A stretch of 64,000 bases of DNA from Pseudomonas zanjanensis (GTDB lineage Bacteria > Pseudomonadota > Gammaproteobacteria > Pseudomonadales > Pseudomonadaceae), in the NCBI RefSeq assembly GCF_014268745.2, contig NZ_JABWRB020000001.1:248001-312000 (forward strand), written 5' to 3'. Both the position numbers and the translations under genes were made by a program. Position 1 is the first letter of the stretch. Every line of letters begins with the position of its first letter. Below the pieces are notes generated by a model. That model saw only the letters and a program-made list of their open reading frames with translations, did no database searches and had not been told where the DNA came from. Below, one piece after another: positions 27,214 through 36,466 of the stretch.

Positions 27214-28359
27214 GTGCAAATTCAAGGTCATTACGAGCTTCAGTTCGAAGCGGTGCGTGAAGCGTTCGCGGCATTGTTCGATGACCCCCAGAAGCGCGGC
27301 GCGGCGTTGTGCATCCAGGTGGGGGGGCGCACGGTCATCGACCTGTGGGCCGGTACCGCCGACAAGGATGGCCATGAAGCCTGGCACAGCGACACCATCG
27401 CTAACCTGTTCTCCTGCACCAAGACGTTCACCGCCGTCACCGCCTTGCAACTGGTGGCCGAAGGCAAGTTGCAACTGGACGCCCCGGTGGCCCGCTATTG
27501 GCCTGAGTTTGCGGCGGCGGGCAAAGCTGGCATTACCCTGCGCCATCTGCTCTGCCATCAGGCCGGACTTCCGGCGTTGCGTGAGCTGTTGCCGCCCGAA
27601 GCGCTGTATGACTGGCAAACCATGGTCGACGCCCTGGCGGCCGAAACGCCTTGGTGGACGCCGGGCGAGGGTCACGGTTATGCCGCGATCACTTACGGCT
27701 GGCTGGTGGGCGAGTTGTTGCGCCGGGCCGACGGGCGAGGCCCGGGGGAGTCCATCGTGGCCCGCGTCGCCAAGCCGTTGGGCCTGGATTTTCACGTGGG
27801 CCTGGCCGACGAGGAGTTTTATCGCGTGGCCCACATCGCCCGTGGCAAAGGCAACGTCGGCGATGCGGCGGCCCAGCGCCTGTTGCAGGTGACGATGCGC
27901 GAGCCCACGGCCATGACCACCCGGGCCTTTATCAATCCGCCGTCGATCATGACCAGCACCAACAAACCGGAATGGCGACGCATGCAGCAACCGGCGGCCA
28001 ACGGCCACGGCAATGCCCGTAGCCTGGCTGGGTTCTACGCGGGACTGCTCGATGGCAGCCTGCTGGAAGGTGAAATGCTCGACGAACTGACTCGCCAACA
28101 CAGCCTCGGCGAGGATAAGACGTTGTTGACCCAGACCCGTTTTGGCCTGGGCTGCATGCTTGACCAGCCGGATGTGCCGAATGCGACCTATGGCCTCGGC
28201 CCACGGGCGTTCGGTCATCCGGGGGCAGGAGGCTCGATCGGGTTTGCCGATCCCGAACATGATGTCGCGTTCGGCTTCGTGACCAACACGCTTGGGCCTT
28301 ACGTGTTGATGGACCCGCGCGCGCAGAACCTTGCGCGGGTGCTTGCCACTTGTCTATAA
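27214..28359 (+). CDS. Serine hydrolase of the class C beta-lactamase/EstB esterase family
   Basis: A 381-residue protein. The nucleophile motif S-x-x-K is SCTK (residues 67-70), and a Tyr-containing second motif follows in GYAAITYGW. The later HPGAGGSIGFADP replaces the KTG box, as in EstB-type esterases (family VIII) rather than true beta-lactamases. No signal peptide, so probably cytoplasmic. The start is GTG at 27214 (VQIQGHYEL), supported by AAGGGAG seven bases upstream; a longer frame from 27160 lacks this. Natural substrate unknown. Confidence 0.88.
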   Translation: MQIQGHYELQFEAVREAFAALFDDPQKRGAALCIQVGGRTVIDLWAGTADKDGHEAWHSDTIANLFSCTKTFTAVTALQLVAEGKLQLDAPVARYWPEFAAAGKAGITLRHLLCHQAGLPALRELLPPEALYDWQTMVDALAAETPWWTPGEGHGYAAITYGWLVGELLRRADGRGPGESIVARVAKPLGLDFHVGLADEEFYRVAHIARGKGNVGDAAAQRLLQVTMREPTAMTTRAFINPPSIMTSTNKPEWRRMQQPAANGHGNARSLAGFYAGLLDGSLLEGEMLDELTRQHSLGEDKTLLTQTRFGLGCMLDQPDVPNATYGLGPRAFGHPGAGGSIGFADPEHDVAFGFVTNTLGPYVLMDPRAQNLARVLATCL

Positions 28360-28476
28360 AACGCCATTGAAGGCCATGGACACAGGAACCTCGTGTCCTT
28401 TTCAGTTTCCAATCGTCTGTTTATGCGGCCAAAACATGGCCTTGTTTTTTCATCTAGATCATTTTGTGGATATCCA

Positions 28477-29607
28477 ATGTCATCGAATAAAACCCTCGCT
28501 CTGGCGCTGTGCTTCGCTATCACCGGTTGCGCACAAACCCCACAAAATGATGCCGAGGGCGGCAGTGGCTGGTGGCCGTTCGGTTCTTCCGACAAGGTAG
28601 CGGCCAAGGATACGGCGCCAGTGGCGCCCCTGAAGCCAGCCGCCGTCGCACCGCAAGCCAAGACCGAGGGCGCCAGCCATTGGTGGTGGCCGTTCTCTTC
28701 CGAGGAAACCGCCGCAGACGCTGCCAGAAAAGCCGAAGCAAAAGCTGAAGCCAAGCCTGAGGCCAAGGCGCAGGCAGCAGTTGCCAAGGCCGAAGCCGAA
28801 AGCAACGGCAAGTGGTGGTGGCCGTTCGGCGGCAAGGATCAGGAAACCGCCAAGGCGGTGCCGATGCCCGATCCGAAAGTTACCCAGGCCTGGCTCGACG
28901 ACTACGAGCCGAAGCTGCGCACCGCCATCAAGGACAGCAAGCTCGAACTCGAGCGCCGCGACAACGTGCTGGTGGTCACCGCGCCCGTGGACGGCTCGTT
29001 CAACCCGGACCGCCCGGCCATGCTGTTGCCTGTGACGCTCGGCCCGTTCACCCGCGTGGCGAAGATCCTCGAGGCCGATCCGAAGACCGCCGTGCTGATT
29101 CTCGGCCATGCCGATACCTCGGGCGCCGCCCCGGCCAACCTCAAGCTCAGCCAGGAGCGTGCCCAGTCCGTGGCGGCGATTTTCCGCCTCAGCGGCCTGC
29201 AACGCGATCGCCTGATGCTGCGCGGCATGGGCGCAGTGGCGCCACGTGCGGCCAACGATAGCGTCGAGGGTCGCGCCTTGAACCGTCGTGTGGAACTGCT
29301 GGTCACGCCCGCCAACACCATGGTTGCGCTGCTGAGCAAGTACAACATGCCGGCGCCGGCCCCGGTGACCATGGTTGCCGCCCAGGATGTGAAGCCTGCT
29401 GCCCCGGCCCCTGCGCCTGCGGCTAAAAAAGCGGTGGCTTCGACCAAGAAAGCCTCGGCCAAGAAAGCGCCGGCCAAAAAAGCCGCGACCAAGGCGCCTG
29501 CAAAAAAAGCCCCGGCCAAGCCCGCCACCCCGGCGAAGAAACCCCAACCGGCCAAAGCCGCCACCGATACCAAGAAAGTCGCGGCCGCCGAGACTCCGAA
29601 GCAGTGA
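28477..29607 (+). CDS. OmpA-like lipoprotein with three Trp-Trp-Pro-Phe motifs and a Lys/Ala tail
   Basis: A 376-residue predicted lipoprotein (lipobox AITGC, Cys18). The N-terminal region carries three aromatic motifs about 40 residues apart: WWPFG (32-36), WWWPFS (69-74) and WWWPFG (113-118), separated by Ala/Glu/Lys-rich linkers that look helical or disordered. An OmpA-like domain follows (LGHADTSGAAP, LKLSQERAQSV, ALNRRVELLV). From about residue 310 the chain is a Lys/Ala/Pro-rich tail (KKAPAKKAATK) like histone H1 tails, unusual for an envelope lipoprotein. It ends 24 bases before pdxH. Confidence 0.8.
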   Translation: MSSNKTLALALCFAITGCAQTPQNDAEGGSGWWPFGSSDKVAAKDTAPVAPLKPAAVAPQAKTEGASHWWWPFSSEETAADAARKAEAKAEAKPEAKAQAAVAKAEAESNGKWWWPFGGKDQETAKAVPMPDPKVTQAWLDDYEPKLRTAIKDSKLELERRDNVLVVTAPVDGSFNPDRPAMLLPVTLGPFTRVAKILEADPKTAVLILGHADTSGAAPANLKLSQERAQSVAAIFRLSGLQRDRLMLRGMGAVAPRAANDSVEGRALNRRVELLVTPANTMVALLSKYNMPAPAPVTMVAAQDVKPAAPAPAPAAKKAVASTKKASAKKAPAKKAATKAPAKKAPAKPATPAKKPQPAKAATDTKKVAAAETPKQ

Positions 29608-29631
29608 TGGGCTAACCATAAGGAATGCGCC

Positions 29632-30279
29632 ATGACCCAACCGCTGGCTGATATGCGCCGCGACTACACCCGCGACGGCTTGACCGAGGCACAAGCCCCG
29701 GCCGAGCCGTTTGCATTGTTCCACCAATGGTTCGCCGACGCGGTGAAAACCGAACAGGCCCCGGTGGAGGCCAACGCCATGACCCTGGCGACGGTGGATG
29801 CAGAGGGGCGCCCGCATTGCCGGATCCTGCTGCTCAAGGGCCTGGATGCCCTGGGCTTTACGTTCTTCACCAACTACGACAGCGCCAAGGGCCAACAACT
29901 GGCCGCGAATCCATTCGCGGCCATGACGTTTTTCTGGCCGGCCCTGGAACGCCAGGTGCGCATCGAAGGCAAAGTGGTCAAGGTCACGGCGCAAGAGTCG
30001 GACGCCTATTACCAGGTTCGCCCGCTGGGCAGCCGTCTCGGCGCCTGGGCTTCACCCCAGAGCCGGGTGATTTCAGGGCGCGCGGAGTTGGACGATTTGC
30101 TCAAGGCCACCGAGCAACGTTTCAGTGACAGCCAACCCCATTGCCCGGAGCATTGGGGCGGTTACCGCTTGCTGCCCGAGCGCATCGAGTTCTGGCAGGG
30201 CCGCCCAAGCCGCCTGCATGATCGCCTCAACTACCGCCTGCAAGGGGCGAACTGGACTCGCGAGCGCCTGGCGCCTTAG
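29632..30279 (+). CDS. pdxH: Pyridoxamine 5'-phosphate oxidase
   Basis: A 215-residue FMN enzyme that oxidises pyridoxamine/pyridoxine 5'-phosphate to pyridoxal 5'-phosphate, the last step of the B6 salvage pathway. Diagnostic stretches: [10 protein letters not shown] at the N-terminus, [23 protein letters not shown] (FMN/phosphate binding), [28 protein letters not shown] and the C-terminal signature [16 protein letters not shown]. Full length. Its 3' end overlaps a converging small gene by about 50 bases. Confidence 0.97.
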   Translation: MTQPLADMRRDYTRDGLTEAQAPAEPFALFHQWFADAVKTEQAPVEANAMTLATVDAEGRPHCRILLLKGLDALGFTFFTNYDSAKGQQLAANPFAAMTFFWPALERQVRIEGKVVKVTAQESDAYYQVRPLGSRLGAWASPQSRVISGRAELDDLLKATEQRFSDSQPHCPEHWGGYRLLPERIEFWQGRPSRLHDRLNYRLQGANWTRERLAP

Positions 30280-30508
30280 GCGGATAATCTGCCGCAGCGG
30301 TTTGCAACCATTGCGGCAGGTCCCTGCGCTTGATGCCTTGTTCTCGGGCGCGGGTCAATTGTTGCAGCATGTAGGTCTTTTTCAGCTCATCCTGCCCCGC
30401 CAACGACAGTGCCAGGTCGCGGTCCATCCAGCGTTTGATCCGCACGTACAGCCACCCGTGGAAGTACAGGCCGGCCACGGTGGTGACGACGATAATGAAA
30501 TAGTCCAT
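30227..30508 (-). CDS. Small single-span membrane protein, unknown
   Basis: A 93-residue protein with one N-terminal membrane segment ([22 protein letters not shown]) and a basic, helical cytoplasmic tail ([30 protein letters not shown]). The last 17 codons overlap the 3' end of pdxH on the other strand, so the true stop region is constrained by pdxH. No domain recognised; codon pattern and membrane segment suggest it is real. Confidence 0.65.
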   Translation of the reverse strand: MDYFIIVVTTVAGLYFHGWLYVRIKRWMDRDLALSLAGQDELKKTYMLQQLTRAREQGIKRRDLPQWLQTAAADYPPKAPGARESSSPLAGGS

Positions 30509-30679
30509 GAAAAAATCCCTGGGTTGATGACGCAGGTTTCGTAAATTGGCGCTACTGTTTGGTGAATTTTTCCGGTGCGCCTGTATCCCACCTGAATGAA
30601 AACAATTTTATCCCGGCAAGGCCGTGACAGGCGTCAAGCTGGGGAGTTTAATGAATCCCTGTCTTTTGGAGTTGATGCT

Positions 30680-31144
30680 ATGCGTAAGTCTGTTTTGCTG
30701 GTTGCTTCCTTTTCCACGATGGCGATGTTGCTCACTGGCTGTCAGTCGAGCCTGACCGGTGACTCCTACTCCCGTGACGAAGCGCGTCGCGTGCAGACGA
30801 TTCGCATGGGGACCATCGAATCCCTGCGTCCGGTCAAGATCGAAGGCACCAAGACCCCGATCGGCGGTGCGGCGGGTGCAGTGGTCGGTGGTGTAGGCGG
30901 CAGCGCCATCGGCGGTGGCCGTGGCAGCATCGTCGCTGCTGTGATCGGTGCGGTGGCCGGTGGCCTGATCGGTTCCGCCACTGAAGAAGGCCTGACCCGT
31001 ACCCAGGGTGTGGAAATCACTGTGCGTGAAGATGACGGCAGTATGCGTGCCTATGTGCAGCAGGTTCAGGAGAACGAGGTGTTCCGTGTGGGTGAGCGGG
31101 TTCGTATTTCCACTGTGGGTGGCACGAGTCGCGTATCGCACTAA
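30680..31144 (+). CDS. SlyB-like glycine-zipper outer-membrane lipoprotein
   Basis: A 154-residue lipoprotein: signal with lipobox LLTGC (Cys21), then a glycine-zipper two-helix segment (PIGGAAGAVVGGVGGSAIGGG, VIGAVAGGLIGSATEEG) and a C-terminal SH3-like strand region (EITVREDDGSMRAYVQQ, VGERVRI). This is the SlyB/PcpY architecture. SlyB homologues stabilise the outer membrane and respond to low magnesium or envelope stress; regulation here is not visible. The start at 30680 follows GGAG. A strong terminator follows. Confidence 0.88.
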   Translation: MRKSVLLVASFSTMAMLLTGCQSSLTGDSYSRDEARRVQTIRMGTIESLRPVKIEGTKTPIGGAAGAVVGGVGGSAIGGGRGSIVAAVIGAVAGGLIGSATEEGLTRTQGVEITVREDDGSMRAYVQQVQENEVFRVGERVRISTVGGTSRVSH

Positions 31145-31162
31145 GCTGGAATCAGGTCAGAA

Positions 31163-31202
31163 AAACGGCGCTTGTTCCTGGGAGGGAAAGCGCCGTTTTT
31201 TT
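31163..31202 (+). terminator. Rho-independent terminator of the slyB-like gene
   Basis: Stem ACGGCGCTT (31165-31173) with AAGCGCCGT (31188-31196), then seven T residues, 20 bases after the stop codon. Confidence 0.92.
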
Positions 31203-31220
31203 ATGGATTTTGTTTCGGGT

Positions 31221-31350
31221 TGCGGGGTGTATATCCGTTGCTGCGGTAACGGCGGCTTATGGTTCAGCCCTTACGGCGGGTCACTTTTTTCAGGCGCCAC
31301 GAAGGCAGCGTGGTTAACGGGGCGCCCCAGATCGAAATCAAAAGCCGAGC
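31221..31350 (+). repeat. Shortened copy of a longer intergenic repeat
   Basis: Begins with GGTGTATATCCGTTGCTGCGG and continues through GCGGGTCACTTTT, then jumps to GCGTGGTTAACGGGGCGCCC and AGATCGAAATCAAAAGC. Each block matches the reverse complement of 31737-32037, but about 200 central bases present there are absent here. So this is an internally deleted inverted copy. Confidence 0.8.
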
Positions 31351-31400
31351 GAGGCGGCCTTATAGCCGACCTGGCTCATGCTGGGGACCGCGTTCCTCCT

Positions 31401-31700
31401 GTGGGAGCGGGCTTGCTCGCGAAGGCGGTGTGTCAGTTTGCAGTGATGTTGGAGGTGCCGGTGTAATCGCGAGCAGGCTCGCTCCCACAGGTGATCCAGG
31501 TGCCCATGAGTCTCGTGTTTGGCTGCAGGCTTATTGTGGGAGCGAGCCTGCTCGCGAAGACGATGTCACAGTCGATGAAGATGTTGGATGGGCTGGCCTC
31601 TTCGCGAGCAAGCTCGCTCCCACAGTGGTTCTGTGTCGGACATAAATTTTGTGTTCACCGGAGACGCAGTGTGGGAGCGAGCTTGCTCGCGATAGCGGTG
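31401..31700. repeat. Cluster of five type A REPs
   Basis: Units at 31401 (+), 31467-31488 (-), 31536-31559 (+), 31601-31623 (-) and 31671-31692 (+), strictly alternating, with variants GCGGGCTTGC, GCGAGCCTGC and GCGAGCTTGC. It lies between the two inverted copies of the longer repeat. Confidence 0.9.
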
Positions 31701-31736
31701 GCTCAGCCAAATAAGTGCCGGCCTATGCCCCGCTTG

Positions 31737-32037
31737 CTCTTGCTCTTGCTTTGGATCTTGATCTTGATCTGGGCGCCCCGTTAAACCACGCTGGCCGAAC
31801 GCAGGTATTGTGGAGTGGGCATCCCGGCATGGATGCCGGGATAGCCGCGCTGGGCCATGGATGGCCCTTCGCGGCGGGCCCACGGAGCAATGCCGGAGTG
31901 AGGGCACACCGAGCCTAGGCGAGGTGCCGAGTGGTGGGGCAAGAGCGTTTTGGTTACTTTTGCGCTCTTCAAAAGTGACCCGCTGTAAGAGCGGAACCAT
32001 AAGTAGCCGTTACCGCAGCAATGGATATACACACCTT
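31737..32037 (-). repeat. Full copy of a longer intergenic repeat
   Basis: On the minus strand it runs from GGTGTATATCCATTGCTGCGG through GCGGGTCACTTTTGAAG, a central part with the palindrome ATCCCGGCAT/ATGCCGGGAT (about 31821-31842), to GGTTTAACGGGGCGCCCAGATC and a tandem hexamer tract (CTTGCT x3, then CTTGAT units). An open frame through it is short and biased and looks like a by-product. I do not recognise an encoded product; similar stretches occur between genes in Pseudomonas. Confidence 0.75.
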
Positions 32038-32061
32038 CCTGATCCACCTGGCAGCCAGGAA

Positions 32062-33249
32062 TCAGCCAGGCAATACGGTCTGCTTACGACTGGCCGCCGC
32101 CGTCACCGCATACCCCAACAACGCCGCCAGAATCGAACCCGTAAGAATCCCCATCCGATCCATGCCGGCGTAGTCACTCACACCCGGCTCGAACGCGAGG
32201 GAGCCAACGAACAGGCTCATGGTAAAGCCGATCCCGCAAAGGATCGCCACCCCCAGGATCTGCCCCCAATTGGCCCCGGCGGGCAGGCTGGCGATGCCGA
32301 TTTTAACCGCCAGCCAGGTCAGGCCGAAGACGCCGACGGTCTTGCCCAGCAACAGGCCGATGGCAATCCCCATCGGTACGTGATGGGTGAAGCTCTCGAC
32401 GGTGACGCCGTTCAGGGACAGGCCAGCATTGGCGAAAGCGAACAGCGGCAGGATGCCGTAGGCCACCCAGGGATGCAGGGCATGTTCCAGGGTCAGCAGC
32501 GGCGAGGTCTCGGCGTTTTTCGTGCGCAGCGGGATGCAGAACGCCAGGGTTACCCCGGCCAGCGTGGCATGGACACCGCTCTTGAGTACGCAGATCCAGA
32601 GGATCAGGCCCACGACCATGTAGGGCCCGAGCTTGACCACCCCCATCCGGTTCATCGCCACCAGCGCGGCGATGCAGGCGGCCGCCAGCATGAGCGACAA
32701 GGTGGACAGGGCGCCGGAGTAGAAGATGGCGATGATGATAATGGCGCCCAGGTCGTCGATGATCGCCAGGGTCATCAGGAACAGCTTGAGCGACACCGGC
32801 ACCCGCTTGCCGAGCAAGGCCAGTACACCGAGGGCGAACGCGATGTCGGTGGCGGTGGGAATCGCCCAGCCAGCGAGGGCGGGAGGATTGTCGCGGTTGA
32901 GAAACCAATAGATCAGGGCGGGCACCACCATACCGCCAATCGCCGCCGCCCCTGGCAGGACGATTTGCGAAGGTTTCGACAACTGCCCATCGAGGACCTC
33001 ACGCTTGACCTCGAGACCGATGAGCAGGAAGAACATCGCCATCAGGCCGTCGTTGATCCACAGCAGCAACGGTTTGGCGATCTTCAGCGCGCCGACTTGG
33101 GCGACCACCGGTGTGTCGAGCAGGCCGTTGTACAGCCAGGACAGCGGCGAATTGTTGATGACCAGGGCCAGCACGGCGGCAGCGATCAGCAGCAGGCCGC
33201 TGGCAGCCTCCAGTTGAAAAAAACGTGTCAGAGAATTGCGTAGAGCCAC
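32062..33249 (-). CDS. nhaA: Na+/H+ antiporter NhaA
   Basis: A 395-residue inner-membrane antiporter exchanging Na+ (or Li+) for protons, used for sodium and pH homeostasis. It has about 12 hydrophobic helices. Key motifs: [16 protein letters not shown] and the ion-binding pair Asp-Asp in [29 protein letters not shown] near the C-terminus is the conserved assembly. The start is GTG at 33249 (read as MALRNSL), preceded by GGAGAG. The terminal region has no clear terminator before the repeat block. Confidence 0.96.
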   Translation of the reverse strand: MALRNSLTRFFQLEAASGLLLIAAAVLALVINNSPLSWLYNGLLDTPVVAQVGALKIAKPLLLWINDGLMAMFFLLIGLEVKREVLDGQLSKPSQIVLPGAAAIGGMVVPALIYWFLNRDNPPALAGWAIPTATDIAFALGVLALLGKRVPVSLKLFLMTLAIIDDLGAIIIIAIFYSGALSTLSLMLAAACIAALVAMNRMGVVKLGPYMVVGLILWICVLKSGVHATLAGVTLAFCIPLRTKNAETSPLLTLEHALHPWVAYGILPLFAFANAGLSLNGVTVESFTHHVPMGIAIGLLLGKTVGVFGLTWLAVKIGIASLPAGANWGQILGVAILCGIGFTMSLFVGSLAFEPGVSDYAGMDRMGILTGSILAALLGYAVTAAASRKQTVLPG

Positions 33250-33319
33250 GATCGCTCTCCATTCATTGAATCAAAAAGATGGCACACCCTAACCCGTACT
33301 GTTAGTTGTTAAAACAAAA

Positions 33320-33341
33320 GTTATATTCTTTTTTGTTATAT
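33320..33341. promoter_or_regulatory. Direct repeat GTTATAT in an A/T-rich upstream region
   Basis: GTTATAT at 33320-33326 and again at 33335-33341, 15 bases apart, in the intergenic region between nhaA and the cysteine-synthase-family gene. It could be an operator (CysB-type sites are A/T-rich) but this is only a possibility. Confidence 0.3.
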
Positions 33342-33516
33342 GTCGTTACAAGGCCTGCGCCACGCAGTCGGCAGTTACGGGCCATATTGGACCTTAGCTG
33401 TACCTGTGCGCGATGTCGGTTTTTTCCTAAGCTGGCGTCTGGTTTTTCCGAACGCCAGCCCTTGCCTGCACGACCGCGTGATTTCCCCGCGTCGAACCGA
33501 TCAGTGAGAAAACACC

Positions 33517-34611
33517 ATGAACGACCATCGCCAGTGGGCCCGCGAAGCGATCCGCATCATTGAGGCTGACTTCCAGCGCAGCGCCGATACCCACCTGATT
33601 CCGCTGCCGCTGCCTGGCCTGCCGGGCATCGAACTGTATTTCAAGGACGAGTCCAGCCATCCCACCGGCAGCCTCAAGCATCGGCTGGCGCGCTCGCTGT
33701 TTCTCTATGCGTTGTGTAACGGCTGGCTCAAGCCCGGGGCGCCAGTGATCGAGGCCTCCAGCGGCTCGACGGCGATTTCCGAGGCTTACTTCGCCAGGTT
33801 GCTGGGCCTGCCGTTCATTGCGGTGATGCCGGCGACCACCTCCAAGGAAAAAATCGCACAGATTGCGTTCTATGGCGGCCAGAGCCACCTGGTGGACGAC
33901 CCTACGCAGATCTACGCCGAATCCGAACGCTTGGCCCGCGAGCATGATGGGCACTTCATCGACCAGTTCACCTACGCCGAGCGCGCCACGGACTGGCGGG
34001 CCAATAACAACATTGCCGAATCGATCTTCCAGCAGATGCGCTTCGAGCGGCATCCGGAGCCCGCTTGGCTGATTTCCAGCCCTGGCACCGGCGGCACCAC
34101 GGCGACCCTGGGACGGTATGTCCGTTACCGCCAGCACGGCACCCGCGTGTTATGCGCCGACGCCGAGCGTTCCGTGTTCTTCGACTACTACCGCAGTGGC
34201 GACGCGAGCCTGCGCCTGGACTGCGGTTCACGCATCGAGGGCATCGGCCGGCCGCGGGTCGAGGCGTCGTTCCTGCCGAAAGTCATCGATGCGATGGTCA
34301 AGGTTCCGGATGCCTTGTCACTGGCGGCCATGCACTACCTGGCCGAGCGCTTGGGACGACGGGTCGGTGGGTCCAGCGGCACCAACCTGATCGGCGCACT
34401 CATGGCGGCCAGGCAGATGGCAGATGCCGGGGAATCGGGATCGATCGTGGCGATCTTGTGTGACGGTGGCGAGCGCTACGCCACGACCTATTACGACCCG
34501 GCGTGGCTCAAGGCCCAGGGCTATGAGTTGAATGGGCTGATGGACATCGTGGCGGCGAGTGTGGAGCGGGGCGAGGCACTGCCGGTGAGTGTGTTGCGGG
34601 CGAATATCTGA
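33517..34611 (+). CDS. PLP-dependent cysteine synthase-family protein
   Basis: A 364-residue fold-type II PLP enzyme. The cofactor Lys is in [10 protein letters not shown] (Lys54), the substrate loop is [10 protein letters not shown], and the phosphate-binding loop is [18 protein letters not shown]. The sequence [16 protein letters not shown] and the long C-terminal part differ from CysK/CysM, so it belongs to the separate 'cysteine synthase family' group; cysteine desulfhydrase or lyase activity is as likely as synthesis. Cytoplasmic. It is divergent from nhaA with 267 bases between. Confidence 0.85.
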   Translation: MNDHRQWAREAIRIIEADFQRSADTHLIPLPLPGLPGIELYFKDESSHPTGSLKHRLARSLFLYALCNGWLKPGAPVIEASSGSTAISEAYFARLLGLPFIAVMPATTSKEKIAQIAFYGGQSHLVDDPTQIYAESERLAREHDGHFIDQFTYAERATDWRANNNIAESIFQQMRFERHPEPAWLISSPGTGGTTATLGRYVRYRQHGTRVLCADAERSVFFDYYRSGDASLRLDCGSRIEGIGRPRVEASFLPKVIDAMVKVPDALSLAAMHYLAERLGRRVGGSSGTNLIGALMAARQMADAGESGSIVAILCDGGERYATTYYDPAWLKAQGYELNGLMDIVAASVERGEALPVSVLRANI

Positions 34612-34631
34612 TCCCGAGACACTGACGTCTT

Positions 34632-34718
34632 GTGGGAGCGGGCTTGCTCGCGAAGGCGGTGGGTCAGTCAACTTATCGGTGAAGGATGTACCGCATTCGC
34701 GAGCAAGCCCGCTCCCAC
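34632..34718. repeat. Type A REP doublet
   Basis: Inverted type A arms between the convergent cysteine-synthase-family and FAD oxidoreductase genes. Confidence 0.95.
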
Positions 34719-34779
34719 AGGGTAATGCTGTTACTCAGGACTTTAAGTGAACAGCATCACTTCCATAAGCAGACCTCTG

Positions 34780-36393
34780 TCAGCCCTCGAGCCCCAGGAT
34801 ATCCCGCGCCACCGCCTCGGCAATCCGAATCCCGTCCACCCCCGCCGACAGGATCCCGCCCGCGTAGCCGGCGCCTTCACCCGCCGGGAACAGGCCCTTG
34901 ACGTTCAGGCTCTGCAGCGACTCGTTGCGGGTGATGCGCAGGGGCGACGAGGTGCGGGTTTCGATGCCGGTCAGCACGGCGTCATGCAGCGAGTAGCCGC
35001 GGATCTGTTTCTCGAACGCTGGCAGGGCCTCGCGGATAGCTTCGATGGCGAAATCCGGCAGGGCCAAGGCCAAGTCGCCGAGGGACACCCCTGGTTTGTA
35101 GGAAGGTTCGACGCTGCCCAGGGCCGTAGACGGCTTGCCGGCGATGAAGTCGCCCACCAGTTGCGCCGGAGCCTCGTAGTTGCTGCCGCCGAGCACGAAC
35201 GCATGGGATTCCAGGCGTTCCTGCAATTCAATCCCGGCCAGTGGGCCACCTGGATAATCCACTTCCGGGGTGATGCCGACGACGATGCCGGAATTGGCGT
35301 TGCGCTCATTGCGCGAGTACTGGCTCATGCCGTTGGTCACGACGCGGTTCGGCTCGGACGTCGCCGCCACCACGGTGCCGCCCGGGCACATGCAGAAGCT
35401 GTACACCGAACGACCATTCTTGGCGTGGTGCACCAGCTTGTAATCGGCGGCGCCGAGTTTCGGATGGCCGGCGTATTTGCCCAGGCGCGCACTGTCGATC
35501 AGCGATTGCGGGTGTTCGATACGGAAACCCACCGAGAACGGCTTGGCTTCCATGTACACGCCCCGACCGTGGAGCATGCGGAACGTGTCCCGGGCGCTGT
35601 GGCCCAAGGCCAGGATTACGTGTTTCGAATGGATCTGCTCACCGCTGGCCAGCTCGACGCCAACCAGTTGACCGTCTTCGATCAAAACGTCGGTGACCCG
35701 CTGCCCGAAGCGCACTTCACCGCCCAGGGCGCGAATCTGCTCACGCATGGTTTCCACCACGCCTGTCAGGCGGAAGGTGCCGATGTGCGGTTTGCTGACG
35801 TAGAGGATTTCTTCCGGTGCACCGGCCTTGACGAATTCGTGCAGGACCTTGCGACCGAGGAATTTCGGATCCTTGATCTGGCTGTAGAGCTTGCCGTCGG
35901 AAAACGTCCCTGCGCCACCTTCACCGAACTGCACGTTGGATTCGGGGTTGAGCACGCTTTTGCGCCACAGGCCCCAAGTGTCCTTGGTGCGCTGGCGCAC
36001 TTCCGGGCCACGCTCGAGGATGATCGGCTTGAAACCCATCTGTGCCAGCAACAGGGCGGCGAAGATCCCGCACGGGCCGAAGCCGACTACGATCGGCCGT
36101 TCGCTCAGGTCGGTCGGCGCCTGGCCCACCACTTTGTAACTGACATCCGGCGCTTCGTTGACGTTACGGTCATCGGCGAACTTGCGCAGCAGGCTGGCTT
36201 CATCGCGCACCGTCAGGTCGAGGGTGTAGATGAAGCACAGTTCCGAGGATTTCTTGCGCGCGTCGTAGCTGCGCTTGAACAAGGTGAAGTCGAGCAGGTC
36301 ATCGCTGGCGATGCCCAGGCGCTGCAGGATGGCAGGGCGCAGGTCGTCTTCGGGGTGATCGATTGGCAGCTTGAGTTCGGTGATTCGTAACAT
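34780..36393 (-). CDS. FAD-dependent oxidoreductase (NAD(FAD)-utilising dehydrogenase, COG2509 type)
   Basis: A 537-residue flavoprotein. An N-terminal domain of about 90 residues (MLRITELKLPIDHPED...) precedes the FAD dinucleotide fold (PIVVGFGPCGIFAALLLAQMG, Glu further on in ILERGPEV, about 100-130). FGEGGAGTFSDGKLYSQIKD and SFCMCPGGTVVAATSEP are typical of this family, as is the C-terminal GLFPAGEGAGYAGGI. The substrate is unknown. I start at ATG 36393; the longer frame to 36486 would run into the lipoprotein gene. Confidence 0.85.
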   Translation of the reverse strand: MLRITELKLPIDHPEDDLRPAILQRLGIASDDLLDFTLFKRSYDARKKSSELCFIYTLDLTVRDEASLLRKFADDRNVNEAPDVSYKVVGQAPTDLSERPIVVGFGPCGIFAALLLAQMGFKPIILERGPEVRQRTKDTWGLWRKSVLNPESNVQFGEGGAGTFSDGKLYSQIKDPKFLGRKVLHEFVKAGAPEEILYVSKPHIGTFRLTGVVETMREQIRALGGEVRFGQRVTDVLIEDGQLVGVELASGEQIHSKHVILALGHSARDTFRMLHGRGVYMEAKPFSVGFRIEHPQSLIDSARLGKYAGHPKLGAADYKLVHHAKNGRSVYSFCMCPGGTVVAATSEPNRVVTNGMSQYSRNERNANSGIVVGITPEVDYPGGPLAGIELQERLESHAFVLGGSNYEAPAQLVGDFIAGKPSTALGSVEPSYKPGVSLGDLALALPDFAIEAIREALPAFEKQIRGYSLHDAVLTGIETRTSSPLRITRNESLQSLNVKGLFPAGEGAGYAGGILSAGVDGIRIAEAVARDILGLEG

Positions 36394-36466
36394 GGCGGGG
36401 TCCGGTTCGCGGGATGCACAACTGCACCAGGGCGTGAACCGGCGATTATAAGCCAAAAGCGGTGAA

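Noticed and set aside
27214..28359. Beta-lactamase resistance gene
   Set aside because: It has SCTK but lacks a KTG box and a signal peptide, so an EstB-type esterase is more likely.
31401..31700. Possible CRISPR array
   Set aside because: The repeats alternate in orientation and are REP palindromes; spacers are not of uniform length and there are no cas genes.
31810..33243. 477-codon frame on the plus strand opposite nhaA
   Set aside because: Antisense to nhaA, and the N-terminal part reads through the intergenic repeat.
34747..36390. 547-codon frame on the plus strand opposite the FAD oxidoreductase
   Set aside because: Low-complexity translation rich in Gly, Ala, Val and His with no family features; the minus-strand gene is clear.
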